A stretch of 64,000 nt of DNA from Bugula neritina (GCA_964035545.1 OZ037766.1:15824722-15888721), one strand, 5' to 3'; shown: positions 13,410 through 27,689, counted from the stretch's first letter. Program-made: numbers and translations. Notes: generated by a model from the letters alone, not told the origin.

Positions 13410-13589
13410 AGCTTAAAAGAAAAGGAGAATAGACCATAGCAATCCATTATTATGTATTGAATATAGTATGATTTGCAATACAAATACGTTATTATTGGTG
13501 GTAAGGTATGATAGTGCTTGTAGTTCTACTATCAAGTAGAGATATAGAAATTTCTACATAATTTACATATTTATTAAACTTATCTTCTA

Positions 13590-14165
13590 TAGCAAAAACA
13601 GAAAAATGATGTGCAATAATTGAATGCTGCTATAGATGCTTTTAAATACAATATTTCCATGCCCAGAAATATTATATTTGCAATTGAACATATAGTATAA
13701 CTTCCAATACGAATACATTATTACAGGTAGTTATAAGGTATAATAGTGGTTGCATAGGTCAACTCACAGGCAAAGTTAAAAGGAGTTTTAAGCAATTTAT
13801 ATGCTTACTAACTTACCATCTACATTACCAAAAAAATATGATCTGCACCAAGTTCTTGATAATGAAATGCTCCTTTAGATTATTTCAATTACAATCCTTC
13901 CATGCCTGGAAAATTACCTTAACTAGGACTAAGCTATAAGCAGTTTAACTAACTGAATAAAGATAAAGCTTGATATAAACTGTAGGCCTACACAGAATGA
14001 TTGATTGAGTTTTGGATGACAGGAGTTTAATAAAGCCAGTGAAGCATAAAATGAACTGTATATGAAAATGTACAAACGTGCCTTCTTTACAGCTCTAAAA
14101 CCTGAGAAAGTAATCTCGTATATGTACCACCTGCAGAAATGACTTCTGTTACATTCTATTATCAA
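13590..14165. repeat. Duplicated 3' flank of transporter unit, copy 2
   Basis: Homologous to 7046-7400 and 34320-34660, including aactaggactaag.ataagcagtt and ccgaaatgac/gcagaaatgac. In the other copies this flank lies immediately 3' of a transporter gene. Here no transporter follows: an LTR-like repeat begins about 80 bp further on. Confidence 0.7.
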
Positions 14166-14241
14166 GACCTTTCAGCCGTGTTCCTTATTTTTTTAACTTG
14201 TATTAATTTTATACAACAATATTGCTAAGGTATGACTTACC

Positions 14242-14790
14242 AGGCATGACTACGTACAAAAGAAGAACAATTACAAGGTAAGACAACTTATATGTCTACT
14301 AGCCACTGCAAGTGTGAGAGTTGTTTTATGACCTGATGCGCTCAACTCACTCTTCTGAAGCATTCCGCTCTTTATATATAAACAGAATGCCTCGTTCTGA
14401 AATGAGCTCCAAATTGGGCATCTGAGTCAAGCGTCTTAACACAGTTTTTGGTGTCCAACTCGGACGTCCAAACAAAACTTGGGTGTCTAAATCAGGTAAA
14501 ATTTATGTATCATGATGCATAATGCAAGAGCCAGCTCTGCTTTGTGCTTGTTCAGTATTTTAATGTTTATTATTTTAGTTTGGCTTGTTGAATAATTTTC
14601 TCTCCATTCGAAATACACTAAAACCTACACGCCTGATAGATGCTGTTTTTCTCATAACACAGACTACAACATGCATAAAATTAGACGTTCTTTCCAGGTT
14701 AACTATTTCAGAGTAAGTTACAACCTAATGGATGATGTGATGAGTTATAATTAGAAAGTTTATTGTCATGTGTTAGCAGGTTGAGCAGAG
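14242..14790 (+). mobile_element. Solo LTR-like repeat, copy 2
   Basis: About 550 bp match 556-1117 over the full length, with substitutions and small indels. No gag-pol adjoins this copy, so it is probably a solo LTR left after recombination. It keeps the TATA-like tttatatataaac stretch. A target-site duplication was not evident. Confidence 0.6.
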
Positions 14791-15414
14791 GATGCTATAA
14801 GCATATCAGTGTTTAACTTGACCTTCTCTTAGTAGTGTTCTTAGGAAACACTAACTTTAAATCTTTTTAAGTTTGCTCAAATTTCCAACCTCCAAGTAGA
14901 ACTACAAACATTTTTAACTATATAAAGAGACCGCAGTACAGTAGATTTAATAGAGAACATTATTTTTATTCTATAAGTTTATTCGATTACATAATGGAAT
15001 ATATAATTAAACAGAACAACTACTGGTGCTAACAAGAATATATAGCAAATGCAGCAAATACAATTTGCAGGAATAGTTGCCTTGAGCTTAGCAAAACAAT
15101 ATTGTAATAAAAATAAATTTAGGGAAAAACAATCAAGTAGCATATTAAACTTCAATTTTAAGTACTTTAATATAGTGTGTCTAATTTTTGCCACAGTTTA
15201 TTCTTGGAGGCATTGCTAATAGAGTTTCAAAAAAAGATCGATCATCGAGTTGTACTACTTGAGCATAAAAAAACTTAAGTGTCAGTTATAAAAGGTTTTA
15301 GAAAAATTAAATCAAAGAAAATTCTAAAAAAGATAAAAAACAACAAAAATTTATTCTCTCAGAGTGTAACAAATCTAAATAGTATAAGATGAATGGTAAA
15401 AATTTGGCTGACTA

Positions 15415-15893
15415 TATTATTGATTGATTGATCTATTTATTACATATCAAAGACATGAAAACATGTTGTGCAATTTAGTGTAAATATTGGCCTCAATAAG
15501 TAACATGAACAAAAATAAAAAAATTCAGAACTCTGTAGGATTATTTAAAGTAAAATATCTAAAAAAAATTTACAAAATGTAGTAAAAACTATCTCTGCCC
15601 CATGCTCCTCTAAATTTATTGGTTAGATATTTTCCGGAGGCGAATTTACTTAGGAGCTCATTAATAAAATGGTCATCGTCAACTATATATTTGATGGCAA
15701 GTGCGTTAGTTAGTTTCTGAATATGTAAATTTATGTTATGACACTTAATGCCAAGTTTAGAGCAATCTTTGAAAATATTTATGACAGCCTTTTTATCACT
15801 GGCGTAGACACAAGTAAAAATAATTATATGTAGACAATAGGAGATGAGGTACATGATAAAATCTTTGGGTAACATATTAGCTAGAGATTAAAA
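15415..15893 (-). mobile_element. 3' end of a non-LTR retrotransposon (LINE)
   Basis: A 101-codon minus-strand frame (15875-15570) contains LPKDFIMYLISYCLHIIIFT and ends RGAWGRDSFYYIL. This resembles the C-terminal tail of LINE reverse transcriptase ORFs, which often finish with a basic, F-rich TNR.K.SF box. About 110 bp of 3' UTR follow, then an ATAAATAG-like signal and a tcaatcaatcaat tail at about 15420-15434. The tail matches the one on the 28.35 kb LINE fragment. Assignment to a CR1/L2-like clade is inferred from the short tandem tail. Confidence 0.6.
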
Positions 15894-16047
15894 GCTAAAA
15901 TTCACAAAATTCTTTACAATATACATTCTTCCTCTTTTGTCCCTACCGATTGTACATGCTCATATGATATCTTATTCACTATAACACCGAAATATCTCAA
16001 TTTACTTTGCAGAAGACAGGAATCATTTCATAGCAAACTGGTACCTA

Positions 16048-19000
16048 TTATTGGAGTTTAGAGATGAGATTCATAACTCTAAGACACATCTCTTCTCTGT
16101 AAGGCAGAGCTACACACTGTACACTGAGTGGTAGACCAGTGCTTCCTTTGATACTCTATAACAATAAGTATGTGAAGTTGTCTTATCTGGTAGTAAATGT
16201 TGCTTAAGAGAAGATAATTGCTATGACAAAATATGTATTAGCATATTGTATTAACAAAATATTATATAACTGTAATAGGCATGAGAAAGACAACATAACT
16301 TTGCATATAAATGTTGGCAATTTAAAATTGCATACCTTAAAAAAAAATTTTAGCTTTTACATTTGCAGAAGAGAGAGTTGGGCTAGTTGAGCTACATGCT
16401 TTAAATTTTCTCTTATAACCATTGCATCATTTTAACTCCTTTACTCAAGGGGGTTTTAGGTGAAGTACTATAGACATTGAAAATATATTAAATCAAAGCA
16501 GTAGTTGTCAGGTGAGCCAGTATTTTTCATATTTTTTATAGAAAGTGAGAAAACTTAAAATTCATGTTTTCATAAAATGTTGCATATATAGCTTCTCAAA
16601 TTTTAATAGGGCAAAGTCAAGTAGCTGCAGGCATGTGTTGTTACTATGATTTCAAAGCTGGGCAATGACCTAATGTTTCAGAGATATCTCATTCACAGCA
16701 GATATTGGTAATAAATTGTGGTATGAAAGCTTGTGGGGCTAGTTGAACCACATAAGAAGTGAGCGGAGTTGAACCATGCGCAGGTACAACTTGACCCACT
16801 AATTATTTCAAATATTATATTTATTATAATTGGGCACACAAAATTTTACATCTAATAAGTTTATATTTTTCTTAATAATTAAAAGTTTTTTGCCGTCAAT
16901 ATATAAATAAAAACATACATCTAGTACCTTAACAGATGAAAATAAAGGCCAACAATGTAACTCAGACACTCTGCAAATGTTTTCAGAATGATGCAAAATT
17001 ACATACGAAAAAATCAAGGAAGCAGGTAAGTAAAAATTAGTTCTAGCAAGCTAGAAATATGGTAAAGCAAGGCAGTGGCATAAAAGATGCTGCTACTACG
17101 ACAGGCTTAACCTATGTGACCTTGTTAAGAATCCTCAACCAGCCCTTTTAGAAAGTTGATTATGCGTATACATTTTCTGATGTCAAATGAGAGGGACCCT
17201 ACTCCATATCTATAACTTGTTCAAGGATGAATAATGAAGAGCAACTTTTGAGCTTTTCTTACCAGTTTTTTGCCACTGCTTAAATTTTTAAAGCGTCCTC
17301 AACGTCTATCTTTGAGATGTTAAATGGTTCTAATATGACAAATCATATGAAGCATTTCTTTTATTTGTGCCAAAATAATTCATTTTTATTCTCTTTATGT
17401 TTGTTTTTGTTAATTAATATTTAATGAATTATTTTTCAACTTGCTATATAAGTAAAGCGATTTATATTTTATAAGACAAATTGCACTGGTTCAACTCTCC
17501 CTTAATTAAGGCGGTTTAACAAACTACCCCTACCGGTTCGCGTTGTGCCAAAAAACTTATTTGCAAAATTTGGCTTTATCTTAGTAAGTATAAAATAATT
17601 ATGCACTTGCTTTTAATGAACAAAAACAGCAACATATGACTGATTGTCATGGTGTTAGTTTTTAATTAGCCAGAAATCTTGTCAAAAGCTATGCTCAAAA
17701 TAAAATTTTTGGTTCAGCTAGCCCCACTCTCCGCAATATTAGTTTAGAATTACCTTTTTAAGACATTTATGAACTTGATTATGATCAGGATAACATTTGA
17801 AATCATCAACTTCCTCTTCAGGAGATATTTTACCCACTGGAACAACTCCAGCTGGAAAGTTTACCATGTTCAGCAAATAACTATAAGAACCTAAACCTGT
17901 TGTAGTAAAAAACTGCCATTAAACAAACAAAATAAAATAAAGTTTGACAGAAAACAAAAAACAATCACTAAATCAAATCAAAACTGGACGAATACATCAA
18001 AAAGTGCAGCCAAAGCAGATTAAACTAATTATTGTTGATGCTACTCTAACTGTCATCATACTGAGTTGACAGGAAATTAGCTTGTAACTATATAATTGGA
18101 AGTAGATTAGAGTAGGTAATTGTAAAGCAAGAAATCCTAATTAACCATCACAGAAAAAATTCTTTAATACAAGTACTTTAACTTATTCATCTTCTATATA
18201 AATGAGTTTTTGACTCTGAATTAAAAAATGAAAAATAAAAATTAAAAATGCCAAAGAACCTTTTCTACCCACATTCTATCAAATAAATTTAGTGAAAATG
18301 AAACAAAGATGTATACATCAACTGCAGTGTCTGTACCAATTAGGAATATTTTAATATTATGGTTTATAATTAACTCCGATACAAGTGATAGTGTTTACTT
18401 TAAAAAAGATATCAACACCCAGATTGGTTTCAATCAACATGTTTTCCCTGCTTATGTTAGTACATCGTATAAACAGAAGAGCAGCAATAGGATAGCCATT
18501 TTACAAACAAATGATCTACAAATATTTTTGCCATCAAAAAGTAGAATATTTGCTATTATATATTTAAATTTATACTAAAAACGTAATAACACACTTATAA
18601 AAACAATAAATATATTAGCAAATTTCCGGTTGCTCAGGCTAACATAGTTTACTTTGAATGAGGGATAGATTTACCAACTAGTCTAAGTTTAATGAAGATA
18701 TAGGTACCTGACATGCAACCTTCTTCTTGGTCAATAAACTCAGCAGGAACGGGAACTGCTGGAGTAATTAGCACATCTATACCCTTATTCTTCCAATCCT
18801 GTACCCACATCTGCCTGTACTTCTGCGATAGAAATAACTCCAACTAATTTGTTATTTAATATCGAACTTTTCTTTGCCTAGGGAACTGACAGCAATGTGC
18901 TTCTCTTACTAAATCTGTTTTTTAAAGAATCTGCAGCTTACTGCAGACTATATTATGTAATACCTATGCATTTAAGAAAAAGTTCAAAAAGTATACAAAA

Positions 19001-22000
19001 AAGTTCCTCAAATCCGATCAATCAGACCTGAAAAAGTAACACATACCTGTGTCTGACACAAAGTATATCACATTGCATAATGTTCATGTGTAATACTATA
19101 TAAGTCCTGTCTTGCAGCATTGAATTTAAAAATTTAATAGTAATTAATGGAATATCAATGAATATAATATAACATATCCTATACTAACCTCCACAGTATC
19201 TGTCAGTTGAAACCATTTATTGACATTTTCAACTCCAACAACACCAACCAAATGCTTTTCTGTGAACCAACCAGGTAGCTATTCAAAATAGAACAGCAAA
19301 GTATCGTTATGTCACACACATACATCATAACCAATTCTATTTAAATGTGGACGACATAAAGCTTATAGCTATACTAGAACAGAATAACATACTATTAAAA
19401 ATGTATCTTGCGAAGTGTCATGCAACAAATTGTTTAGTGATGAGTAAAACTGAAACACCTTAACGTGATATCTGCTGCATTCTCTGAACAACACCTGCAG
19501 TTATTACTATAATGTTATGACAATAGAAAAATATGAATAGCAAATTTATGAGTACTTAAAGCACATGTCTTTCTAAAGTTTTTATAAGAGAAAGCTAAAA
19601 GTTTTTTAATAAAAATGTATCAGATCACAGACTGGTTACACTTGGCTTTGCTATACAATAAATAAATTTTTATAAAAATGAAGCAATTTGTTTATTATGC
19701 ATATATCAAATTAAATATTTTGTTTGTTGTATACCAAATAGATATTGTTTATAGCATCGATTTTCGTAAAAACTAGAGTTATAGACATAGCCTTTGATCC
19801 AACTGAAAACATGGTTTGAGGCTTTTAATTTAAGACACAGCAGCAATAAAATTGAAGGGGAAAGTTGCCAGTGTAGTGCACAATGCTTCATGTTAGACCA
19901 GTGTTTTTACTTCTTCTATTCACCAAATGACAATACAATAAGCACAACAAGTTTACTGCACATCATGGCTGGTCACACGACTTGATGTTGAAATAAGATA
20001 GTACTAAATTTAATTAGAATGATGATATTTTATTATATTAGAACCTTACCAGCCAGCCCACAGTATATGCCAAGTAGTATTTAAACCAGTCAACCCATCC
20101 TAGTTTTGAAAAAAGTCTTTTTATAGTGTAAGAGACCTCATCATTTTCTCTACAAATACAGATTACAAAATGTTTAAAAACTACAATCACTTGATAATAA
20201 GGATGTGTTGGCAGATAGCTTCAATGTAGCCAGCGCAAGATGTTTTAGACATGACTCACAGAAGTTGAAAAATTGAGGTCCCGCCATCAGCAAAGAGAAT
20301 CTCACGCAAAAGTTTGTGAGGAATGCAGTCGAATTGAGGTAACTCCCATTCCACAACCTAGAAAGAAGGTATTACTTTATAAAAAAAAACATTACCTGAG
20401 TATACAAAGTAGTATTTCAAAGCTGCTTATTAATTGTAAGCATATATAGGCAAAGTGCTAGGAGCGTATGCTGATAAATCAACAAATATATATTTCAGCT
20501 TTGAGTCTATATTTAATCCCTTACTGCAAACTGCTACCAACTCGTCCACTACCATTTTGCCCCGCTACCAACTTGCCCCACTACCAACTTGTCCCTCTAC
20601 TAGCTTGCCCCGCTACCAACTTGCTCTGCTATTAACTTGTCCTGCTATCAACTTCTCTAGTCATACTTATTATGACTATGGTAGACTATGGTAGACTAAG
20701 CATATACAATTATTTGCACAATAAATTAGGATGTCAATTGCTATAAACATTTAAGGATGTAGAAATCTTTTGTGGAATTTGATAATCAGATTTATTTCAT
20801 TCAACTAAAAGTAACACTGAGCCAATGAGGAAAGTTGACAGGGAGGAGGTTACAAATCTAAGTTATGTCATGGTTGATTTATAATTGTAATGTCTAAACT
20901 TAACTAATAAAACAAAAACTTGAAAACAATTCCAAAACATTCTGTTAGTTTTATACTTGACCATCACAAACCAACCAGTCCGACTATATAAGAGAATAGT
21001 GATTTCTCTACATGTGTCAACTGTTAAAGTGTCACTGGGACATTGAGAATGACAGTTTCTAGTCACTTACCTTATGACCTTGAGAAGATAACTCTTGAAC
21101 TACTTTAGTAACGGCATTCTTAGCAGATTTGGTGACTTCAACAATTGGCCAATAATATGAATATCCGATAGTCAGCGGTTTAGTGGAGAGATATTCCTGA
21201 AAATTAAAGCCAAAGATGTGCATGAAAGTTGCAGACAGCAGACAGCAGACTACTTGAATATGTTTCTGGTATTGAGTACACAGATATCGAATATGTTGCA
21301 CAGACATCGATATTTTCTGTGAACTGCATGTTCACATGTATGCCAAGGTTTATCCATCTCAGAATTTAATCATATCTAGTAGCCAGATCGTTAGCGAATA
21401 ATGAGTAAATTCATCAAAATGTGTACATTACATATACAAATCTAAAGTAAATCCTCACCTGAGATAAAACTATTCATTACTTAAGAAACTTTGTAGAAGG
21501 AGAACTAACCTCAGAGTTGAAGTAAACCCTAGGAACTGCAGTGTTATTGTTATATTGAAAGTCAGAGCACAGGACTTTACTAAACTCTACCAAAGCTGCA
21601 ACATCTCTGCCCACCAGCCCTGGAACTCCTCTTACTGCAACCAATAAAGCTTATGGATAAAATTTGCAAAGTCTGATTCAACTAGGCATCAACAACTGAG
21701 AATGTTTAGCTTTTACAGATTCAGACAGAACATATAAAGACGTTAGCACCTAGTGTCTGTCCACATCCTATCCCATTCATGAAGCATGCAGAGAAACGAT
21801 CCATTGAAGGTTTCAGTGCATTGACTCCACACCAGGCTGCCGGCACACGAACGCTGCCACCTGCGATCAGAAGCAAAGTTGATACATGAAACAAGCAAAC
21901 CAATTTATGCATTACATGATACAGAACTTGTCCAGTGGTAATTATCTTTAGTTATATTTTCATAAATAGAATTTTATTTTGTGTGCTTGAAGAAGTGATG

Positions 22001-25000
22001 GAATAGCATAATATCAGACTCCAATGCCCTCCTCCAAGGCTAAGAAATAAATAATTTTTTTTCTAAAATTCTGCGGTTTGTAAAAGAATGAAATACTAAT
22101 AGCTTCCAGGACCATTTTTGTTTGATTTCTTCAACGATTTGAATTTGAAGGCTTTTTTGTTTCTAGAAAATGTAAAATTTCATTTCATACTGTTTGGTAT
22201 CTCACATCTTTTAAAATAAAATTTGAGACAAGCTAAAGTTGAAATAACACTAAATATTTTAATTTAGCTGAATTACACTCACGAATAAAACTGATTTTTT
22301 ACTAATAGAAACATCCATTTTTGCAAACAACTATCATGACTATTTAGCTGATATATATGTAAGTATAAGTTACATTTGTCCTGAATGTGGTAAAGCTCAT
22401 ATAAATAATATGTAATCAATATGTAATCACACAAAAGATAATTTCAACTTTGCCAGCTATTTTAAGGTTTTAGCATTGATGAACATTCCATAAATAAAAA
22501 AGTTTTGTGTAATTATACATTCATCAGACCTTCACTTAAACAGCTAAAGAAAATTAAAGAAATTATTGAATTTTTTTTACTACTGCACCTGAATAATTTA
22601 TTAAGGTAGGAGAAAATTGGAAAAATGGGACAAAGCTTGTGTTCTAGAGAAGAAATGTAGCACAGAAAGCTATATTCTTTCAAGAATTTCAACGCTTTGC
22701 CCCAAAACAAACTCTATGAAAAAATTAAAAAACTAAAGTTATTGAATTTGTTTCTATTACTCCACCTAAAAGTATTTAGTGAGTGGCAGTTAGTTTTACA
22801 ACTGATCAATTTGATATATATGCAATGAGCATAATTATGCATTCACCTATGTCAGAACCAAGTCCAATAATTGAAGATCCAGATCCTACAGCGGCTCCTT
22901 CTCCGGCAGAAGACCCACCAGGAGAACGTGCGAGATCTAGAGGGTTCCTTGTTTGGCCATATATGGGGTTATGAGCTCCCAGAGACATCATTGTTTGTGG
23001 AATATTAGTTCTAATAAAAGGCACAGCTCCAGCATCTATCAGCGTCTAGGAGACAAGAAATATATCTGAACAATTAACAAGTATGAGTTTCAAACCTGTA
23101 ATACAAAGCGACACAATGACTGGTAGAGAATCTGGCGATTGGCCTGCTAGATATCTTGTTGATGAGCCAAAAATTTTTAAGTTTTTTTCAAAAACTAATC
23201 TCAATTTTGCCAACATTTTATTTTGTCTTTCAAAGCAGCTATGATTTTGCCAACAGCTAAAGCAGCTGTCATACTTAAATAGCATGTTTGTGTTAACTTC
23301 TCGATTCATTCATTGAGCATGTATTCAAAAGTAATGTTTTTATAACTGAAACCGTATTGATGCAAACTGCCATGTAAGTGACAATAAAATTATTCAAATT
23401 AACAGAATCTACCAACATCAAATAAAAAACATATTATTTAAATGTTAAATGCCCCCAGCATGTGCTAGCGTCTTATTATTACTACTATAGCTAAGTTGAT
23501 AATTATGTTGTGTACTTGTACCTCTTCTAAAATTTGCTCTTGGTTAACCAAAAAGAAGTGCTTATATAATTTTAAAAAGGAAACTTGATGCCAAATTTAT
23601 TATCAATAATGATTCAGATACTGAATTTTTCTTAAAAAATCTAAATTAATGATATTTGCAAAAAACACATTACTAGAATTTACTCTTAAAGTTAAAAACC
23701 AATATTGGTAAAGCGTAACACATACTTGTACAGTTGGGCATGTAGCAGCACTTGAGTTGCTTATCAGTTTTGATGCACCCGCAGTACATTGATAGCCAGA
23801 AATCCCAAAATTTTCCTTTAAGGAAAATGGAATGCCAAACAAGGGTAACTTGTCCGTTTCACTAGCTGGCAATCCATCCAGTCTTCGGGCTATTTTCTAA
23901 ACATAAAACCGAGATAATTATTTAGTAGCACTATAATACTTTTTGATAAACATGGCTACTATAAAAGCAGGCCAATTGATAAAAATTTTTACCTCAGCCT
24001 CCAAAACTGGTTGAATGATAAAATTCAGCCGTACATTTTCAGTGAAAGCAACTCTCTGATATGCATATAAGACTTCAATGCAAGAAAGTTCTCGTTTCTG
24101 TAGCTTTGATTGCAACTCTTTGAATGCAAGGGAAGTTATTTCTTTGGCTCTTTCTGCTGAAACCTGAAACAGTAGCATGTTGAACTACAATTTTACATCC
24201 GTCTAAGTTAGTGATTGCAACCTGAGAGGAATTCCCCCCTAGAGGGGAATTTGGACTTCTTAGGGGGGTAATTTGGATTTTGAAAAATTCACGCAGTTTG
24301 TTGAAGGCTTTTTGAGCTCTTGCAAGTTACATGTATATGCATATCTATAAACCTTCATCTTAGTTCATTTATTTAACCAAACCATATTCTGCAATCTCAG
24401 TTTAGTCCTACATGAATGCATTTATTAATTACTCTACCCTAACTGCTCTCTGTGTTACTTCGAATAGAGATCAAAAAATTTACAAAAACGAACAGGCCAA
24501 CTGTTAACAGCCAGGCAAGTCAATCTCCAGGAACTGTATATTACATATCTAGTGAATACATTTCCTACACTAAATAATCTAAACCTAAAAATACATGAGT
24601 GCAATCATCATACCATTGCTTTTTATAGCAACATCAATGTTTTTAAAGTTACACTGTAAAGTGGTGGCGTCCCTATCAATGAGCTATTATTAAAGAACCT
24701 GTTCCAATTTTAGGTAAAAATCGCACTGTATTAAACTTTCCCAAACGACAGACCCAAACCTCCAAACCCCACATCCTGAACACCTAACTCCCACCCCAAA
24801 TCTTTAATCCTAATACAATTATTGAGAGTGTGTCAATTTTACCTAATTTTTCATTCGTGCAATTGTTACCTGTGCCAATTTTACTGAACACCATCTGTTC
24901 TAGATCATTTTTCAAAAAAACTTCTGGGCTGCTCTTTGAACTCTTAATGGAGTTTTAATGGTATTTCTCTGAGCTACCCTCTCAAAAAAAGAGCTAGATT

Positions 25001-26695
25001 TTTAACTTGGCATGTGACCCATTGCAACGATTTATTGAAAAGATTTCAGAGGAATTGCATGAGGACTTTATTGAGTTGGTTCATAATTCAGCAATGAAGA
25101 CTGATTTGAAATTTTTTCTAATTAATGTATTGTAGGTGGTTGTGACAGCCGTTAATGGTTACTGTATCAGCTGATAATTGTTGCTGCGTCAGCACGGATG
25201 CCTATGTATTGTGATTCACTTAATGAAGGGTGAATGGATGCAGGCCACAACTTTATTTTTGCCTATTGCCAACAGTATATTTTCTAAGTTAGACTTCATT
25301 CATACTCATACTTGTACTTTACTTGTACTCATACTTGAACTCATACTTGAACTCATACTTGAACTCGAACTGTAACCTATAACCATGAAAATTACAAACA
25401 TATTGTTAACTTAACATTAATTACATAGCTGACAAAACATTTAGTTAATGAAATTCAAAACAAAAGATAATATAATACTTGATAGTTACAGTTATTTTGA
25501 CAATTAAGTATAGATTGCCTGCATCTTTAGCAGAAGGAAAATTGAGCTACACTGACTCATCGATCAAAAACTGGCAGTAAATAGCTATTGCGAAAGTTTT
25601 CACAAATAGCTTTCGTTACACAATGGTTTTTGGAAAGCTGCCAAAAAGCTACTGCAACAGTGGTGTCCAGTAACAAAGGCACAGGTAATAATGGCACAAA
25701 TGAAAATGTAGGTAAAAATAGCACATTTTTAATATTGAGATTTGAAGATTTGGGTTTGAGTTTGCTTAACTTCAGTGTGCCATTTTTACCCACTTTTTCA
25801 TTTGAGCCATTATTACCTGTGCCATTTTTGTCTAAAATCATTCTGGGTTTCAACAACCAAATTCTTTTCACACATAGCTGACAAAGCAATGTTTTAGTTC
25901 CATTCAACACCACCTATCCATCCAAGGTAAGATTCTCATCAATTCGAAGAGAAGAAAAACTGCCTTAACCTGCAGAGTGACTTAACATGAGCCTGGTCAA
26001 AAACAGAGCCAGGCTGAAGCAAGCTGGCAAAAAGCATCAGCTGCAGCCATAACATTAATAATTGAACTGCTCTGTGTTTTATAACACAATAATAACGATA
26101 ATATAACTATTATATGATAATTATATTATATTCAAATATAACAGGACAAAGTCTATTGCATTGTATCATATATTATCATTGTCAGTCATAAAATTTGTTC
26201 GCTTTGCGAAAGGAGAGAAATTAATAGTCAACATTTATGAAAAGGGGGCATAGTATGAAAAAGGTTGGGAACTATGATCTAAGTAAATAATTTGACTATT
26301 ACCATATTAGTTCTTTCATACACTATTTAAACCACATACTTAAACTGCTATTTTCTAAAAGTTTTGCATATGAGGGAAAGCAAGTACTTATCAAATCAAA
26401 ATCTATTTCAATATAATAGTATGCCATCAACTTTGGTATGAAATAAACTAACCTTCAAATAACACACAGTTTGAGCTTGCACCAGTTGAGAATAAAGTTT
26501 GGAACTGTATTCATCCCGTAAGTAGTCCAGAGATTGCTTTTTCCGCTTATTCCTATTGTTTTGGAGTAGCCAAAGCATTATGCAAATAGGCAAGCTTGAG
26601 ATAGTTAGGTAATGGCTCCTGTTGAAATTAAAATTAAATTTCTGTGACAGATATTCAATAAAAGATCTAAAAGTCAAGTCAGCTGGCTTCACCAT
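16048..26695 (-). CDS. FAAH: Fatty acid amide hydrolase (FAAH), 13 exons, complete
   Basis: FAAH hydrolyses fatty acid amides such as anandamide and oleamide at intracellular membranes. Minus-strand exons are 26695-26453, 24163-23993, 23896-23726, 23045-22847, 21860-21750, 21634-21510, 21196-21071, 20357-20260, 20149-20050, 19278-19189, 18822-18708, 17896-17754 and 16155-16048 (stop TAA). They total 1800 nt, or 599 aa, close to the mammalian 579. All junctions are GT/AG and in phase. Residues about 29-46 form an N-terminal membrane helix followed by a basic NRNKRKK stretch. The amidase signature is complete: Lys165 in FSLKENFG, cis-Ser240 in SPGGSSAGEGA, and nucleophile Ser264 in GSDIGGSVRVP. 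The 24-residue spacing between the two serines equals that of rat Ser217/Ser241. A hydrophobic cap-like segment (WFKYYLAYTVGWLLPGWF) and LITPAVPVPA are also present. The gene is embedded between transporter copies; introns hold MITEs and satellites. Confidence 0.93.
16368..17733. mobile_element. TIR-bounded DNA-transposon-like insert in FAAH intron 12
   Basis: The left end reads gaagagagagttgggctag and the right end, reversed, reads tgcggagagtggggctagc, giving imperfect terminal inverted repeats of about 25 bp. The words ctagttgaac/gagttgaacc recur inside (around 16738-16800 and 17488-17500). The length is about 1.36 kb. No transposase could be recognised, so it is probably non-autonomous. 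The target-site duplication is unclear. Confidence 0.5.
20530..20655. repeat. Degenerate minisatellite, about 16-bp unit, in FAAH intron 7
   Basis: About eight imperfect units of the type ctaccaacttgccccg lie in tandem in the intron between FAAH exons 7 and 8. The short plus-strand frame across it is not coding. Confidence 0.85.
24700..24895. repeat. Inverted-repeat MITE-like element, copy 1 (FAAH intron 1)
   Basis: The outer segments attttaggtaaaaatcgcac and gtgtcaattttacctaattt are roughly inverted. The right half shares attacctgtgccaattttac-like wording with the element at 25675-25826. The middle is C-rich (caaacctccaaaccccaca). Confidence 0.5.
25675..25826. repeat. Inverted-repeat MITE-like element, copy 2 (FAAH intron 1)
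   Basis: Arms 25675-25725 and 25776-25826 are near-perfect reverse complements of about 51 bp (ggcacaggtaataatggcac against its complement), separated by about 50 bp. It would form a strong hairpin. It is related to the diverged copy at 24700-24895. Confidence 0.75.
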
Positions 26696-27124
26696 GTCTC
26701 GCGATCAGCTAGTTCACAAAGAACCCTGTGAATTAAAAAAAACTTCTGAAGTAAAACTGCTTGCATTAAGGTTTTTATAAAAAATCAGTATTTTCTTAGT
26801 CATCGTTGTGAGACGCCAAAATATTAGCTTGTTTTCACTTAAATATGGAAGAGTTACAACCCCCCCCCCAAGTATAGTGAATATATGATTGAAACAATGA
26901 GTGTTACTAGATTCAAGTTTAAATGAATATGCTGCAATACAAACTATGGATAACTTGGCTGTTGTTTTATTATGGCTTTGTTGTTATGCAGCTGCTCTCT
27001 CTTACTCTCTCTACAATTCAATCTAGTAACATGTTATAAGATTATTAAAGCTTATTCACCTATAATACTACAGCATATATACAATATGGCTTGAAAGTTC
27101 AAAGTTTAAACTTTTAAGTCATCT

Positions 27125-27342
27125 CAGTGATTAGGCTGCGGGTGCAGCAGCTAACAATAGTAAGCAATGAAAGTTAGCTATAATTAGTATAAGTTTTATA
27201 ATAGCAAACAGTCAAAGCCGGCCTGAAACATTGTGCAAAAGCCATTGGAAATTCCAAATCATTTCAGCACATACTCGCACAAAATTCATTATAAAACAAA
27301 ATTGTTTAGGCATACAACCTTAAAGCAGTCTTTAGATGAAAA

Positions 27343-27426
<84 letters not shown>
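27125..27426. repeat. Dispersed repeat copy 2 and adjoining (TA)n
   Basis: 27125-27345 matches 7640-7885. It runs directly into about 80 bp of pure TA repeat (about 27346-27426). Confidence 0.8.
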
Positions 27427-27428
<2 letters not shown>

Positions 27429-27689
27429 TGCAACTCCACGACGTTGAGGCATTCAAACATAATGAGCATACAAGTACGAGCTCATGAGTATAATCACAGG
27501 AAAGTAAACAATATATACGCTTTTAAGTTTTTCTGATAAGACCATGTGCATTGGCTGTGGGAAGTACTGTTTCTCAACCACTAGGTACACAGACACTCGT
27601 AATAAGAAACGTATGTTGTATTACATTACATTTCTAAGGTGCAATAACTCTATGTACTACGCTCAGGCTAACATTCTAAAATGCGACAC

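Noticed and set aside
25557-25913. Overlapping 118- and 97-codon frames on both strands
   Set aside because: They arise from the near-perfect inverted repeat at 25675-25826 in FAAH intron 1.
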